Notes under the pieces: model-generated
Databases searched by the model: none
The model's input: the letters and a program-made list of their open reading frames with translations, nothing else
Told to the model about the DNA's origin: nothing
Position numbers and translations under genes: made by a program
Shown here: positions 49,801-59,520 of the stretch, piece after piece
Layout of the letters: every line of letters begins with the position of its first letter
Position numbering within the stretch: the first letter of the stretch is position 1
Assembly (NCBI GenBank): GCA_036172225.1
Contig: CM069923.1
Location: 9,513,691 to 9,577,690, forward strand
Direction: 5' to 3'
DNA: 64,000 bases
From: Cryptocoryne crispatula var. balansae
Lineage: Eukaryota; Streptophyta; Magnoliopsida; Alismatales; Araceae

Positions 49801-52789
49801 GAAGAATTTTTGGAACGCCCTGGGCGCTGGTTCTCCCGTGAGGGCTTCGGCCCGTCTCCCCTTCCACCTCGGCCAGTGAGGGCCGCCTTCTTCTCCCACC
49901 TCCGGCAGTGAGGCCGGCCGTCCATCCTTCACCTCCGGGAAGAGCCCGGCTCCATCTTCCCCAACCTCCGGTATCGTGAGACCGGTTCCTTCCCTCCCTC
50001 CGGCCTCCGCGCCGTTCCCCTCTTCTCCCCTTCTCGGTTCCACATCGACAGCAGCACCTCACCAGCCGGCGCCCCCCCCCCCCCCCCCCCCTTCTTCTCC
50101 TACGGCGATCTCCTTCCTCGACGAGGGCGGTGGATCTCCCTCCCTTCGCGGATGCAGACGGATGCGGATGAAGAAGAAGACGAAGAAGAAGGAAGAAGAA
50201 GAAGACGGTGAAGCGGGAGGGGAGATCCGGCGATCCCCGGATCTCCTCCTCCTGCATCGGTGACGCGGACCCCCTCCTCCGGCGGTGTTCCACGGCGACG
50301 GCGCCTCCGCCTGCGCCTCCGCCTCCTGCCGGACAACGTCGAGGCGGCTCGGCCATCGCCTGCGCCTTTCCCCCCCCTGCTCCGGGCCTGCACCTGCCGG
50401 ACGGCGACGACGGCGTCGCGAAGCCCCCGCGAGGACGTCGCCTGCCCCGCTGCTCCACCCGCGAGGCCGCGTCCGGACGAGAGAGACGACGCCCGCGCTC
50501 GCCGTCCTCGTGTTTTGTCGCGGCCCGCGCTCCCGCGGCCGCCCGAGATGCTGCCACGTCGACGCCCGGTCGACGCCGGAGAAACGGCCACGCGACCTCT
50601 GGATCAGCGCGAGAAGACGCCACGACCCCCTCTCGCCCACGACCGTGTTCACGCGCACGGTCGGCCCGCCGGCTCACTGCGGCCGGTCCGCCATCGCCAG
50701 GTCCGCGGCCAGACCGGTCGCCAGACCCGGTCCAACCGGGTTCAACGCCGGTTCACCCCGGTTCAGTGCCTGAACCGGCCGGTTCAGTCCGGTTCAGGCC
50801 ATTTTGGACTGTTCTGGACCCGGTTCAGGGTGGTTCGACTCGATTCGGGGTCGTTTCGGGACTGTTTTGGACCGGTTCGGACCGGTTTGCTCGATTTTGG
50901 GTTCTTTTAGATGTTTTAGCGGCGATTAGCGCCGGTTTGTCTCGTTTCGGTCGGTTTAGCCCGGATTAGCCGGTTTGTCCCGCATCAGGCTGTTTTCTGA
51001 ATTTTTTGAAGGGGGACTGATTGGATCCGGCAACGGAACTGTTTGTGTAGGCTGCACAGGGGTTGAAGAGGATTTTGATTAAGGCTATGGGTTGTTGATG
51101 ATGATAAAGGCCGGATTAGGCTGTGAGAGAGTTGAGAAGAGAACTTAGAAGGGGTGGAAGGGAAGTGCCCTTGAAGGGCTACATAGTTAACATGCATATG
51201 TCCCCTACCTTGTCTTCTTGGCTCCGGTTGTAAGAGATGATGAAGATGGGTGTTGGGGACACCCTCACGCCAAAGGAGGTTGGCGCACAATGGTGGCCGC
51301 AAGGTGTTGCTCCTCCTCCTTTTCTTCTTCTTTTCTTGGCCACGGTCAGCTGGAGATCAGGGCATGCAGCAGCAGCCTGTCGGCATCCAACCTTCGGTCT
51401 TTTGGCTTGTGGGCTCCCTCCTCCTTTTATAGAAATGAGAAGATGAAGGGACAGCCATGGAGTAAAGGCAGAGATGATCTTTGGCTTCTACTAGATAATT
51501 AATTCAACCAAACTCTTGAGTTCTCCTAGAATTTTATTGCCTAGTCATCATTTCTTGACTTGTCTTTTGATTTTCTCCATGCCATTAAGTGTTGCCCTTT
51601 GAGTTCTCGCATGCAATTAATGGGTCAAGGTGAGGTGGCAGGGTAATGTGTCAGCTGACCGTGTGCTGATGTGGTGCAGTTGACCGGGCCAATTGTTGAC
51701 CGCAGCCCATTTTCTCTCTTTTAATGGGCTGTGCGTAATGGATTTCAAGGGAGCTGAAAAATAATTATTTTAAACCAAAATAGGGGGTAGACCTGCTGTG
51801 GATTGCGCCCATTTGGCCAGCTGAAACTTGGTACTGTCCTATTTTTCCTCTTTTTTTTGTATGCCCCTTTTTTTCTTGTAAAAAGTTGACGCCAACAAGA
51901 TTACATGGTTATCTGAGTCCATGTACTGTTTGAAATATATTATATCATTAGCATCTATTCCCACTGCACGACATACGTATTAAATCTCCCACCCCGCTGC
52001 TATGCATCGTTTATGATATCAGTGAAGTGATTGAGCTTTTGAAATGCCTTCCAGGTGATTTCAGGCATCAATGCTGCAGTAAGGACAATGAAAGTGGGAG
52101 GCATCCGTCGCATTGTTGTCCCACCTTCTCAAGGATACACGAACACATCCCAAGAACCGGTACCACCTAAAGTAAGCACCGATTACCATAATTAGCTGCT
52201 GTTTCATATTGGGATAAACGCAGTTAGAGTAGGTATAAGATATTCTAATCATCCTATCTTATTCCCACTTATTCCCATATCATTTGGTATCAACACTAAA
52301 CGTAGTTCGGTAATAATAAGGGTAGCAGTATAAATAAGGATGATGAAATTACAAAACCATCTCTATTCATCTACCCTTAGCTTCAATGACGAGAATTTCA
52401 GGTAGGTGGAATGAGAGAAACAAAGTTGGTTTTTTCATTCCAAACAAAGAATGGACGATAATCCGGAGATATTCTTGGTTATCCGGTAGGACGGCTTAAT
52501 GAACTCGAAGTCTGAAATACACCTCACCATGAATGATATTTTTGTCAAAAGGGCTTTATCTGTTCTTCCAACAAAATTGCCTGCAGAAGAAATATAATAC
52601 ATACCCATTGCTGACTAACACGCTATTTTGCAGTACTTCGATCGGCAGAGATTGTTTACCACCATCTTCAATCCAACCCGTCTAAGCAATGGAGAGGGAT
52701 CAACGCTCGGCACTCTCATATTCGACATCGAGTTACTGAGTGTGAAGCACTTGAAGAAAATTGATGCTTCGCCGGCAATGTTGCAGTAA
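34892..52789 (+). CDS. FKBP18: Chloroplast FKBP-type peptidyl-prolyl isomerase, FKBP18-like, four exons
   Basis: Exons are 34892-35212, 35323-35445, 52055-52171 and 52634-52789. All introns are GT-AG and all junctions are phase 0, giving 238 aa with no lesion. Residues 1-76 look like a bipartite plastid signal: a Ser/Ala-rich transit peptide, then RRDLLSSAVSGLAVSRSAWA with a twin arginine, a hydrophobic core and an AxA end, which suggests thylakoid-lumen import by the Tat route. The FKBP fold follows: IHYYG, RFDSTYD, FVFLVG, VISGI, PPSQGY and IFDIELL. Ligand-pocket Tyr, Phe-Asp, Val-Ile and Tyr are kept; the pocket Trp of FKBP12 is replaced (Ile). KVGGIRRIVVPPSQGY and RQRLFTTIFNPTRL fit the FKBP18 clade as I remember it. 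It would catalyse prolyl isomerisation; its physiological role is not evident. Intron 2 is about 16.6 kb. Confidence 0.93.
36319..40447. mobile_element. 4.1-kb LTR-type insertion with 5-bp TSD AGCGG
   Basis: The ends are TGTTGACACCC and GGTTCCAACA (TGTTG/CAACA inverted tips), flanked by perfect 5-bp repeats AGCGG at 36314-36318 and 40448-40452, the signature of LTR-retrotransposon integration. No internal repeat of the start was found and no gag or pol coding is visible, so it is best read as a very long solo LTR or a coding-free non-autonomous element. The displaced copy at 17776-19296 has the uninterrupted site. Confidence 0.8.
38448..38783 (+). repeat. Five copies of a GGCCAACNGGGCC motif
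   Basis: A 13-bp partly palindromic word occurs at 38448, 38517, 38623, 38731 and 38771, as GGCCAACCAGGCC, GGCCAACCGGGCC (twice) and GGCCAACAGGGCC (twice). The third and fourth are embedded in a longer shared unit beginning GTCAGGGGAGTCAA, about 108 bp apart. It lies inside the 4.1-kb LTR-type insertion. Confidence 0.8.
41375..41730 (+). repeat. Two-copy 176-bp tandem duplication in intron 2
   Basis: CATATGGGGACTGGAAAGG starts at 41382 and again at 41558. The copies share AAATGAGGGTCTCATTCAGAC and GCTAACAGAATCT and end in ACAAAACTTTTCTTA, with scattered substitutions and small indels. Confidence 0.85.
41731..42892. other. Intronic stretch without recognised elements
   Basis: Low-scoring open frames only. 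This may be original intron sequence. Confidence 0.4.
42893..43160. mobile_element. Old Tourist-like MITE fragment
   Basis: Begins CTGTTTGGTTGCACAATAAT after a TTA and contains ATCATGTTTGGTGAGATGATGACAA and CATGTATGACTAA, matching in order the left half of the MITE at 54633. The right half is more diverged (AATTGTCAAACACG). Confidence 0.5.
43207..45440 (-). pseudogene. RTE-like LINE reverse transcriptase remnant, split by a solo LTR
   Basis: Minus-strand translation from 45440 gives the end of a LINE reverse transcriptase: LFTLVMDELT, a decayed active-site region (IFTYNIILID), KTKYMHCKF, then the C-terminal block FKYLESIIQKD, IRPIMLYDSEYWTIK, EMRMLRWMSGHTRLDRIRNKYIRE and LKERRL. The remaining 3' end continues beyond the solo LTR, between 43448 and 43207, with RKRIHMADPK. 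The element ends in four CAACT units (43207-43226), the short-repeat tail typical of plant RTE-type LINEs. Several stops are present and the 5' part (endonuclease) is missing. It lies in FKBP18 intron 2, antisense to the gene. Confidence 0.82.
43449..44738 (-). mobile_element. Solo LTR, TGATG...CATCA ends, TSD TTATC
   Basis: The element starts TGATGCGGGA and ends GTCCCCATCA, with a perfect 5-bp duplication TTATC at 43444-43448 and 44739-44743. No internal retrotransposon sequence exists, so this is a solo LTR formed by LTR-LTR recombination or a short non-autonomous form. It is GC-rich with many AACCGG words. It interrupts the LINE reverse transcriptase frame. A sister copy in the opposite orientation is at 49641-50987. 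Long frames inside are not conserved with the sister and are not called. Confidence 0.88.
45579..45842 (-). pseudogene. hAT transposase C-terminal (dimerisation) fragment
   Basis: The translation includes NWESTTPKLQRLTIHILRF and SSCEHNWSIFE, the conserved end of the hAT dimerisation domain (usual form S-x-CERNWS-x-FE), preceded by an AQNLFNRNMTIRQ block. No other part of the transposase is nearby. It differs from the complete hAT at 55506, so it is an independent fragment. Confidence 0.75.
45843..46925. other. Intronic stretch without recognised genes
   Basis: A short direct repeat (ACATGTTTA..AAGAA followed by AAAAAACTCACCTCTAA) occurs at about 45848 and 46027. It may be further decayed hAT sequence. 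Nothing else recognised. Confidence 0.4.
46926..47690 (+). repeat. T/G-rich, C-poor tract bounded by inverted repeats
   Basis: The left edge reads GGGCCCGATGAGATGCAAA and the right edge holds the inverse TTTGCATCTCATC followed by ATCGGGC, with a 9-bp internal duplication on the right. The 700 bp between them are strongly strand-biased: long runs of TTTGATTTGGTTT-like words and almost no C on the plus strand. No coding signal. It could be a foldback element or a spacer of a larger retrotransposon. Confidence 0.55.
47691..49156 (+). repeat. Degenerate G-rich minisatellite-like region
   Basis: From about 48060, and densely from 48380 to 49156, short diverged units built on GACCTGTTT-GGGG and GGGCTGAA recur every 30-60 bp. 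Open frames on both strands follow the repeats. This is probably the non-coding interior of an LTR-type element, which I infer from the neighbouring tandem units and absence of genes. Confidence 0.5.
49157..51170 (+). repeat. Three tandem units of about 213 bp, the third split by a solo LTR
   Basis: TTGAAGGGGGACTGATTGGA occurs at 49211, 49424 and 51006. Each unit continues with GGAACTGTTTGTGTA-like text, GAGGATTTTGATTAAGG and GAGAGTTGAGAAGA. The first two are 213 bp apart. Removing the solo LTR 49641-50987 and one copy of its GGCTG duplication restores a third unit at nearly the same period. Confidence 0.85.
49641..50987 (+). mobile_element. Solo LTR, sister copy in opposite orientation, TSD GGCTG
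   Basis: Starts TGATGGGGAC and ends TTGTCCCGCATCA, with a perfect 5-bp duplication GGCTG at 49636-49640 and 50988-50992. A TATA-like CTTTAAAAAGGGG near 49755 suggests plus is the LTR sense strand. A poly-C run near 50070-50090 and GC-rich ACCGG-rich sequence follow. It matches 43449-44738 in inverted orientation, including the terminal words and ACCGGTTC-type repeats. Confidence 0.88.
51171..52054. other. 3' part of intron 2 without recognised genes
   Basis: Includes a CT-rich run near 51320-51350. The word AAAAAGTTGACGCCAACA near 51893 resembles an LTR end, but no matching start or target duplication was found. Confidence 0.4.
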
Positions 52790-54284
52790 AGTTGTTGCCA
52801 TCCCCATCTTGTGAATATTTTTCTTATATCCCGTCTAGAGTTATATACTCCTCCCTGTACCTGTACATCTGTTCTATTCGTTTTCGTCAAAATTTATCTG
52901 CCATCATTCGCGTGATGCAAGTTAACGATCCATTGAACTCAATTTATACCATTCCATTAGGTGTGCCGTCTGCTGAGAATGAAGTCCGCAGAGAGGTCGG
53001 CTGGTTTGCTCTATCTTGGCAAGCAAGGTTGACAGAGTTGGGAGTTGGGATTGGGTCGGTTGGACCTAAAATTGACTTGAGTTGGCTGGGGTCAGGACTG
53101 GATCAGCTAGGGGTTGAAATAAAAAATTTATTTAAAAATAATCACCGGATCAGAGTTGTGAGGTCGGGGCTGGGTCAGTCAGCTTAACTGACCATGAGGC
53201 GAGCCGGCGAACCATGTTGGCAAGAACTCAGTATCTCTGCAGGGGAGTTGTACGCTGCGTTTATTTCCTGTATCTTGAAAATGGACGGAGTCAAACGGTT
53301 AAAATTTGAGCTTTTCAAAGGAGAACAGATTATATTGAAATCAGAAAGTTGAGTGTATTCAGGTGGTGAACCGTCACCAAGATTTTTTTATTTTATTATT
53401 ATTATTTTTGGACTGAAACTGTCACCAAGATGGGAGTGTGTGTGGTATGTGATTTTTAAAATAGAGAACTACAATAAAACTAACAAGTCTTCAGAGATGG
53501 ATTATATAGATGGGGGTGTCAATAGGTTGGGTAGTGACATCATCAATAGGTTGGATTATATTCATTTGCTGTTTGTTAATTATTTATAACGAGTTTATTC
53601 CCAAATCATTTTGTGTTATTTGTTAAGAAACAGTTGACAGTTTCAGATACATAAAAATATTATATTTACAATAATTCAATACATTAAAATTAAAGATAAA
53701 AGTAATTAACTGACAGAAGTTAAAATATAAAAAAGAATATATATTTGAAACATCCACAAAAAAACACATGAATTTACAAAATAGTTTCTGGTTGTATCTC
53801 GCTCATAAATTTTTTGAACATAAGATATAAATAAATATTATTAATTCTTTATCATTGAAAGATATTAGAGTTTGGGTGTCATCTTATACTATGGTATGAT
53901 ACATTTTTGTCAACGGATATAACCATCAGATAATACATTTGATTTGAAACATATCTTTCTTCATATTTGTTACATTAATAAATTATTATTTGTTACCGCT
54001 ATCCTCGAAAATTGTTAGATTATCTTATAATTATTTGATAATTTAAATGAACGAGTCAGATAAGTAATTATCATTTATATTCCTAATAGTATTTAATGAC
54101 GAAGAAAGAGAGTTTGAAAGACTGAAACACAAAAATAACTGAAATATTTTTTTTTCATCGCCCAGCTCGGACTTCTATGAAAATATAACTATATCTGAAA
54201 CCAAATAGATCACTAATTATCCTGCTTATCGCACCGAAATTAAATAATATTTTTTGTTCATTGAGTGAGTTCTACTACTATCTT
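52790..54284. other. FKBP18 3' flank, AT-rich, no gene
   Basis: The first few hundred bases should contain the FKBP18 3' UTR; no clear AATAAA signal could be assigned. Repeated GGTTGG/GGGTCAG words occur at 53030-53180. Nothing else recognised. Confidence 0.4.
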
Positions 54285-54626
54285 TCACTCATAACATTGA
54301 AATTGATTAGTATCAAAAATAATATTATATTCATATTCATATTGATATTGATATTTTAAATATTAAATTATCAATATGAAAATTAATACAAGTTGATATT
54401 TTTCGTCCAATTTGATTAATATAAAAAATGATATTATATCATTATTAATATTGATATATCTAAAAAATTAAACTATCGGTATCACAATTAATACAAGGTA
54501 ATATTTGTATTATTATATGTTTGTATTACAAATTTTAAAATTAATACTATTAATCAAACACCTATTAATAATTACTATTAATATCAATTTTAAAATTTAT
54601 ACAAAATAATAATATTACCAAATAAA
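54285..54626. mobile_element. AT-rich MITE, ATCAAAAATAATATTATAT family
   Basis: Shares GTATCAAAAATAATATTATAT, a TTAAATTA..AATATC block and ACAAATTTTAAAATT with 59700-59935 and, inverted, with 60293-60540. Exact ends were not resolved. Confidence 0.55.
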
Positions 54627-54632
54627 ACTTTA

Positions 54633-55284
54633 TGGGGTGTTTGGTTGCATGATAATTTTTTGTACACTTTCATGATAAAAAATTGTATTAAAATAAAAAG
54701 TGAACTAACTCATGACATAAAATTATCATGTTTGGAGGGATGTGATAACAAAAAAGAATAACTATCATACATGACTAATGGGGTGTTTGGTTGCATGATA
54801 ATAGAGGTTTTATTTTAATTTTTAAAAATTGTAAGAAAACTTGTTAAAAGAGGTGTTTGAAAATCATGACAATTTTATGTTTTGAAAATAATTTTCTTCA
54901 TAAACAAAAAAAGAGGATCTCACCTCTTTCTTTTTTCTTGTGGTCCCCCACTTTGTTTGGTCATATATGGTAGTTACTCTTTTTTGTTATCACATCACTC
55001 CAAACATGTTAATTTTATGTCATGAGTTGATTCACTTTTTATTTTAATATATTTTTTTATCATGAAAGTGTACAAAAAATTATCATGCAACCAAACATCC
55101 CATAAACAAAGTGGGGGACCACAAGAAAAAAGAAAGAGGTGAGATCCTCTTTTTTTGTTTAAGAAGAAAATCACTTTCAAAACATAAAATTATCATGGTT
55201 ACCAAACATCACTTTTAACAAGTTTTCTTATAATTTTTAAAAATTAAAATAAAAACCTCCATTATCGTGCAACCAAACACCCCA
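54633..55284. mobile_element. Tourist-type MITE carrying a copy of itself
   Basis: The ends TGGGGTGTTTGGTTGCATGA and its inverse (TGCAACCAAACACCCCA) are flanked by TTA at 54630-54632 and 55285-55287. The left half runs to TAA at 54776-54778 and the right half resumes after TAA at 55103-55105. Removing the inserted copy leaves about 325 bp, the length of the inner copy. Confidence 0.92.
54779..55102. mobile_element. Inner Tourist-type MITE, inverted, TSD TAA
   Basis: 324 bp, starting TGGGGTGTTTGGTTGCATGA and ending ATGCAACCAAACATCCCA, flanked by TAA on both sides. Its left part is the inverse of the outer element's right half and its right part the inverse of the outer left half, so it is the same MITE in reverse orientation. 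Non-coding; moved by PIF/Harbinger transposase by family analogy. Confidence 0.92.
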
Positions 55285-55764
55285 TTAGAGAGATTCGATT
55301 TTTTCCACCTAGTTATTTCAAAATAAATCATTTTATAAACCCATCAACTCAAGAGTAAGCCAAATAAGATTTTTCTTTGTACTGCGCAACACTAAACATT
55401 GCCAAACCAAATTACCACTTATTTCTGATATAATTCATTTTCTGAGTTCGTGTTTACGGTGGATGCCTAAACTCATATTTTTACTATCGTGGCAGATGTT
55501 CGAATCAAGGAAGGATAACTGGGGGGTCGGCCCCGGGTCGGCCGGCCCCCAACCCGGCCCAGTCGGGCCGGGTCGCCGACCCGGTCGCGACCCGGCCCGA
55601 TCGGGTTGGTTTTTTTTTTTTTTTTTAAAAGCAAACAAACATGAAAAAATCAGAAAAAATACCCAAAAATTAGAAAAAAATCAGAAAAAATACCCAAAAT
55701 TAAAAATAATAAGAGATATCATTCAACATGATTCATTCAACATTCATTCAAACATTACATTAAA

Positions 55765-58700
55765 TTATTCTTCTACATAATGTATGTACTCTGCCCATGA
55801 CATTGAGGAAGAGTACGACGCATTAAACATATAGACAAACTGATTATACTCTTCAGTGCCTCGTACAATTGTCTTACGATAATTCGAAAATGAACCACCA
55901 TAACTATCATATGAATACGTACTAGAACTATCTAATGAAGGCTGCATCATCCCATAACCCTGTCCTTGATATGATGGGCACCAAGAACCCTGTGATGGTT
56001 CTAACTCTGCACCATACCCATGTTGTCTTGCCCCGTGGTCATAATCTTGTGTTGCGTGGGTAAACTGCTCCTCTTCCGTAAAGTGCGGCTGTTGCTGTGA
56101 AGGGGGTGTCTGTGGATTGGTTCTCCCTTGACCAGAAGTGGTGCCGGCGGTGCTTCCTCTGCCTCTGCTGTACGTGTTGTCATCTCCGTCACTACTACTC
56201 TTTGAAGTTGAATCATCCGACGTCTGATATTGCAATCGGATGTTAGGCTCCGGTGTATCTTCCCTTGTCTCGTCAATTGTGTTCAGATAAGCAATATCAA
56301 GAGGGTCAGTTGCAACCTGTTTACCTTTACCCTTTGATTGCCTACTTTGACGAGAAGATTGTCCAGTTTTTTGCCTTTTCGCCACAGAAGGAGGGATCCG
56401 AAATTCCTCGAAAGGAAGAACATTGTCAAGTTCCCCTTGAGCCCATTCCCGATCATCGGGGTTGAACTCTGGTTCACCCAACCTCTCACGTTCGTTGACC
56501 CAGGCTTCTAGAGGAAGCCTCTGTTGAAATATCTCATCTAAGTCAATCTCCGGTTCTTGTACAGTGGGCACCTCAATTCGTCTTCCACTTGCTTGTTGTA
56601 CCCACCTTTGCTCCTCCCTCTGGTTCTCTCTTATCTTCTCCAAATTTTTTAGCTTCAACCTCATGTTATAGTGACAGTAGACTAGCTGCTCAAGTCTTTA
56701 TGATGTTAGCCTATTCCTTTGCTTGGTATGAATAAGGCTAAACGTTGACCAATTTCTTTCACAGCCGGAAGCAGACGTAGTTTGGCTTAGTACTCGGATT
56801 GCAACACTAGCCAAGTCTTCATATCCCAGTGCCCTTCCATGATCCATCCACCAGTCAGCTGCACATTATCATTATGTCTTAGTACATAATGATATCAATA
56901 AGTTAATTATGTAATTATAAAGTTGACTTTATTTAACTATACATACCTGAACTAAGAAGCATAACTGCTCGTTGCACCCTTGCTGTCCCGAAATGAAATA
57001 ACCTCATCTTATAATCATGCATCTTATTTGTTGCAATAATTGAACGGTCATCGTCCCCAAGCATTCTCCGAATGACTTCCTTTACGCTGTCCAACAGTTC
57101 ATTGATAGGCTTGAAGATTGAACTGTAGCAATATCTTGGGTTGAAAAAATGACCTGGTAATTGACCATGGAAAAGTTTGCTATCAGTATCGACCAAAAAG
57201 CTAACAATTTGATTAAGAAATTTTATTTGATTAAATTGTAAACAACATACCAGCTGCATGTATAGGATGGTACAATGTTCTCTCCCACTGACGGTCAATG
57301 ATATCCCACCACATGCTAAAATCTGATACCTTTTTCGAAATATCTTCTTTTGCCCGCTCAAGTGCATCGTAAAGATATCCCATGTCTGCCTTCTTATCTC
57401 CATCGACTATGCAAAGGACTTTGACTAATGGACCAACAATATCCATTGTCTTCTTTACGAGCCGCCAAAAGTCTCCACTCTCTAATGTTTGTTCCACATT
57501 CCTTCCTTTTCGTTTGTCTGATGGATTGGCTCTAGCAATCCAGTTAGCCCACGCCGGAGAAAGTATCATTTGGGTTAGGCAACGCCTATGTTCAAATAGG
57601 CTCTCCAAAGATATGTAGTGTGATGCAAACCGTGTAGCGCCGGGTCGTAAGAGCTCTCGACCCTTTGTGTGCTCTCTCATTAGGTTCAGAATGAAATTAT
57701 GGTTATAGATGAAGGATGCAATATATTGGTCGGCCTTAACAACCCGATCAATTTGAGGATCTTTGCAAATATCCTCTAGCATTAAATCTATGGAATGGGC
57801 GGAGCATGGTGCCCAATATAACTTCTGTCTCTTGGCCATCAACATTTGGCCGGCAGCTTTGTAGGCAGCTGCGTTGTCCGTCACCACTTGGACAACTCGA
57901 TCCTCACCAATCTCCTCGATAATACCATCAATTAAATCAAACAGGTAAGTTGCATTTTTCACCTGTCCAGATGCATCCACCGACTTCCAAAAGACGGTCC
58001 CAACTTGACAGTAAACGAGAAAGTTGATCATTGTTTTCCTGGTAATACCTATTAAAAGGATAAAATGTTATATCTAAACTTAAAATTCATAAAGATTTGT
58101 ATCACAATGTTATGCTCAAAAGGACTAACCTGTCCAACCATCGGTCATCAGTGTGCATCCACGTTCGTCCCAGATACGTTCGAACGTCTTGACATATTCT
58201 CTAATGTCAGCTACCTCCAATGGAAGAAATGTGTTGTATATCTCCTTTGGAGTTGGTCCCGGCACCCCCCGACCAATGTCTGCTATTGTGTCAATCATGG
58301 ACTCATAGTAAGGCCCCTTTGCAGCGTAGCTGGTATACTACTATGAAAGAACCATCTGGAAGTTGCCCGCCCGATCTTCTCCTTGCACAATTTCAAGTTC
58401 TTTAATGCTGTGTTGATGGTGGTTTGCCTTTGACACGGTCGTGTGATGACCGGATCTATGGGGCCAACTGCCGGGTCGTCATCCCGGGTGAGATCGTGGA
58501 CATGTTGTTCAGGGTCAGGATTTGATCCTCTCCCGCTTTCACTTTCACGTCCACTCCCACTGCCAGAACCTTGACCCATAAACCGCCCGGTACGTCGATA
58601 CATGTCTTCGTCGGCGAATGACCTTCGGCTTGCCTCCATGGCTCTTGCTAAGTCATCTGTTTGCTATGTTAAATACGTATATTTTTGTAAAATATCAAAT

Positions 58701-59071
58701 ATTAATTATTACATACCTTCGTCAAATTCTTGGTATTCACTTCTTTCTGGTCTCTCTTGTCCAGTGCCGTATATGTGTAGCGAACGTCTTGCGGGTTCCG
58801 CAATTTCTTCACGCACAGTGTCCTGATGCCTCTTTGAAGCTCCTTTGGATCGTCTAAATTGGGCTCTTACCTCAGGCGGAGTCCGTGTGCACGGTGCAAC
58901 ATCTCCCTTGATACCGGCAAGATGATGCTTTAACCGGTAAGTTCCACCGTATAGAACTTTGTCGCAATACTTGCATTTTACTTTCCTTTGCTCCATTGAC
59001 ACGACCGTGCAATGGAGTCAAGCTGGGTCATTCCGGGTGGAGCGGGAAGTCTCACGGCTTGGGGAAGACAT
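55765..59071 (-). pseudogene. hAT transposase with BED finger, DUF659 and dimerisation domain
   Basis: Five exons with GT-AG boundaries are inferred: 59071-58717, 58657-58130, 58048-57251, 57153-56947 and 56858-55765. The start at 59071 precedes a BED zinc finger (KVKCKYCDKVLYGGTYRLKHHLAG). DUF659 spans the second and third exons (EIYNTFLPLEV, TDGW, VVTDNAAAYKAAG). The RNase H-like core has WAPCSAHSIDLMLEDI, and the dimerisation domain has TTSASGCERNWSTF. The C-terminus is a long Gln/Ser/Tyr-rich tail. Lesions: TGA at 59020-59022 replacing the usual Trp of the BED start, a one-base loss near 58334-58340, and TAA at 56698-56700. Apart from these it reads through; it would catalyse cut-and-paste transposition of the surrounding element if intact. 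Confidence 0.88.
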
Positions 59072-59375
59072 GTTAGAAAAATAATCCACAAAATAAATAA
59101 CACGAAATAAAATTGAGAAAGGCAAAGACACCGCTTTGACAGTGTCAAAAATAACGATTTAAGAGTGTGAACGACACTAGGTGGAGCGGAAACTATCCGA
59201 GTGAGAGGCGAGAACTGAGTGGAGGGACGAGCCATTGACCGGTGATGACTGAAAGAGTGATCAGTGAGGAGGGGGGAGACCGAAAAAGTGATCAGTTAGG
59301 AGAGGAAGACCGAAAGAGTGATCAACCAGGTCCGGGGAGGAGGTGAGGTGTGGAGTTGGAGTGAGTTGAACCCTC

Positions 59376-59407
59376 CCCCTTGGGGGCTATTTATAGCCCC
59401 CAAGGGG
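59376..59407 (-). promoter_or_regulatory. TATA box inside a perfect 15-bp palindrome
   Basis: CCCCTTGGGGGCTAT and its exact inverse flank a TT loop. On the minus strand the centre reads TATAAATA (59388-59395), a consensus TATA box about 320 bp before the hAT start codon. The arms can form a strong hairpin. Confidence 0.75.
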
Positions 59408-59520
59408 GGGGCAATTTGGTAAATGGGTGAGGGTGAGTGGGGGGGACTTTCCCCCCACTAACTCTCTTAAATGGGGGGGGGGGAAGCCCCCCACTAAGAG
59501 CTTAGTGGGGGGGGGGGCAA
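59408..59520. repeat. Cluster of G/C homopolymer runs and a second hairpin
   Basis: Runs of 6-12 G or C occur repeatedly, with CCCCCCACTAA followed shortly by TTAGTGGGGGG, which can pair. It lies just upstream of the hAT TATA palindrome. Confidence 0.7.

Larger units (their letters stand above)
35446..52054 (+). other. FKBP18 intron 2, 16.6 kb, transposon-filled
   Basis: The donor GTACAC (35446) and acceptor CCTTCCAG (ending 52054) are canonical. Besides the insertions listed separately it holds the tract duplicated at 17776-19296 (35490-36313 and 40453-41208) and AACCGAACC-rich repeats at 35700-36080. The other two introns are 110 bp and 462 bp, so the expansion is confined to this intron. 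Confidence 0.9.

Noticed and set aside
49784..50969. Long GC-rich open frames on both strands (up to about 297 codons) in the second solo LTR.
   Set aside because: They are Arg/Gly/Pro-rich, overlap in several frames, and have no recognisable domain; GC-rich DNA lacks stop codons by chance.
51880..51900. AAAGTTGACGCCAACA as the end of a large LTR retrotransposon spanning the repeats from about 46900.
   Set aside because: No matching start, second LTR or 5-bp duplication could be found.
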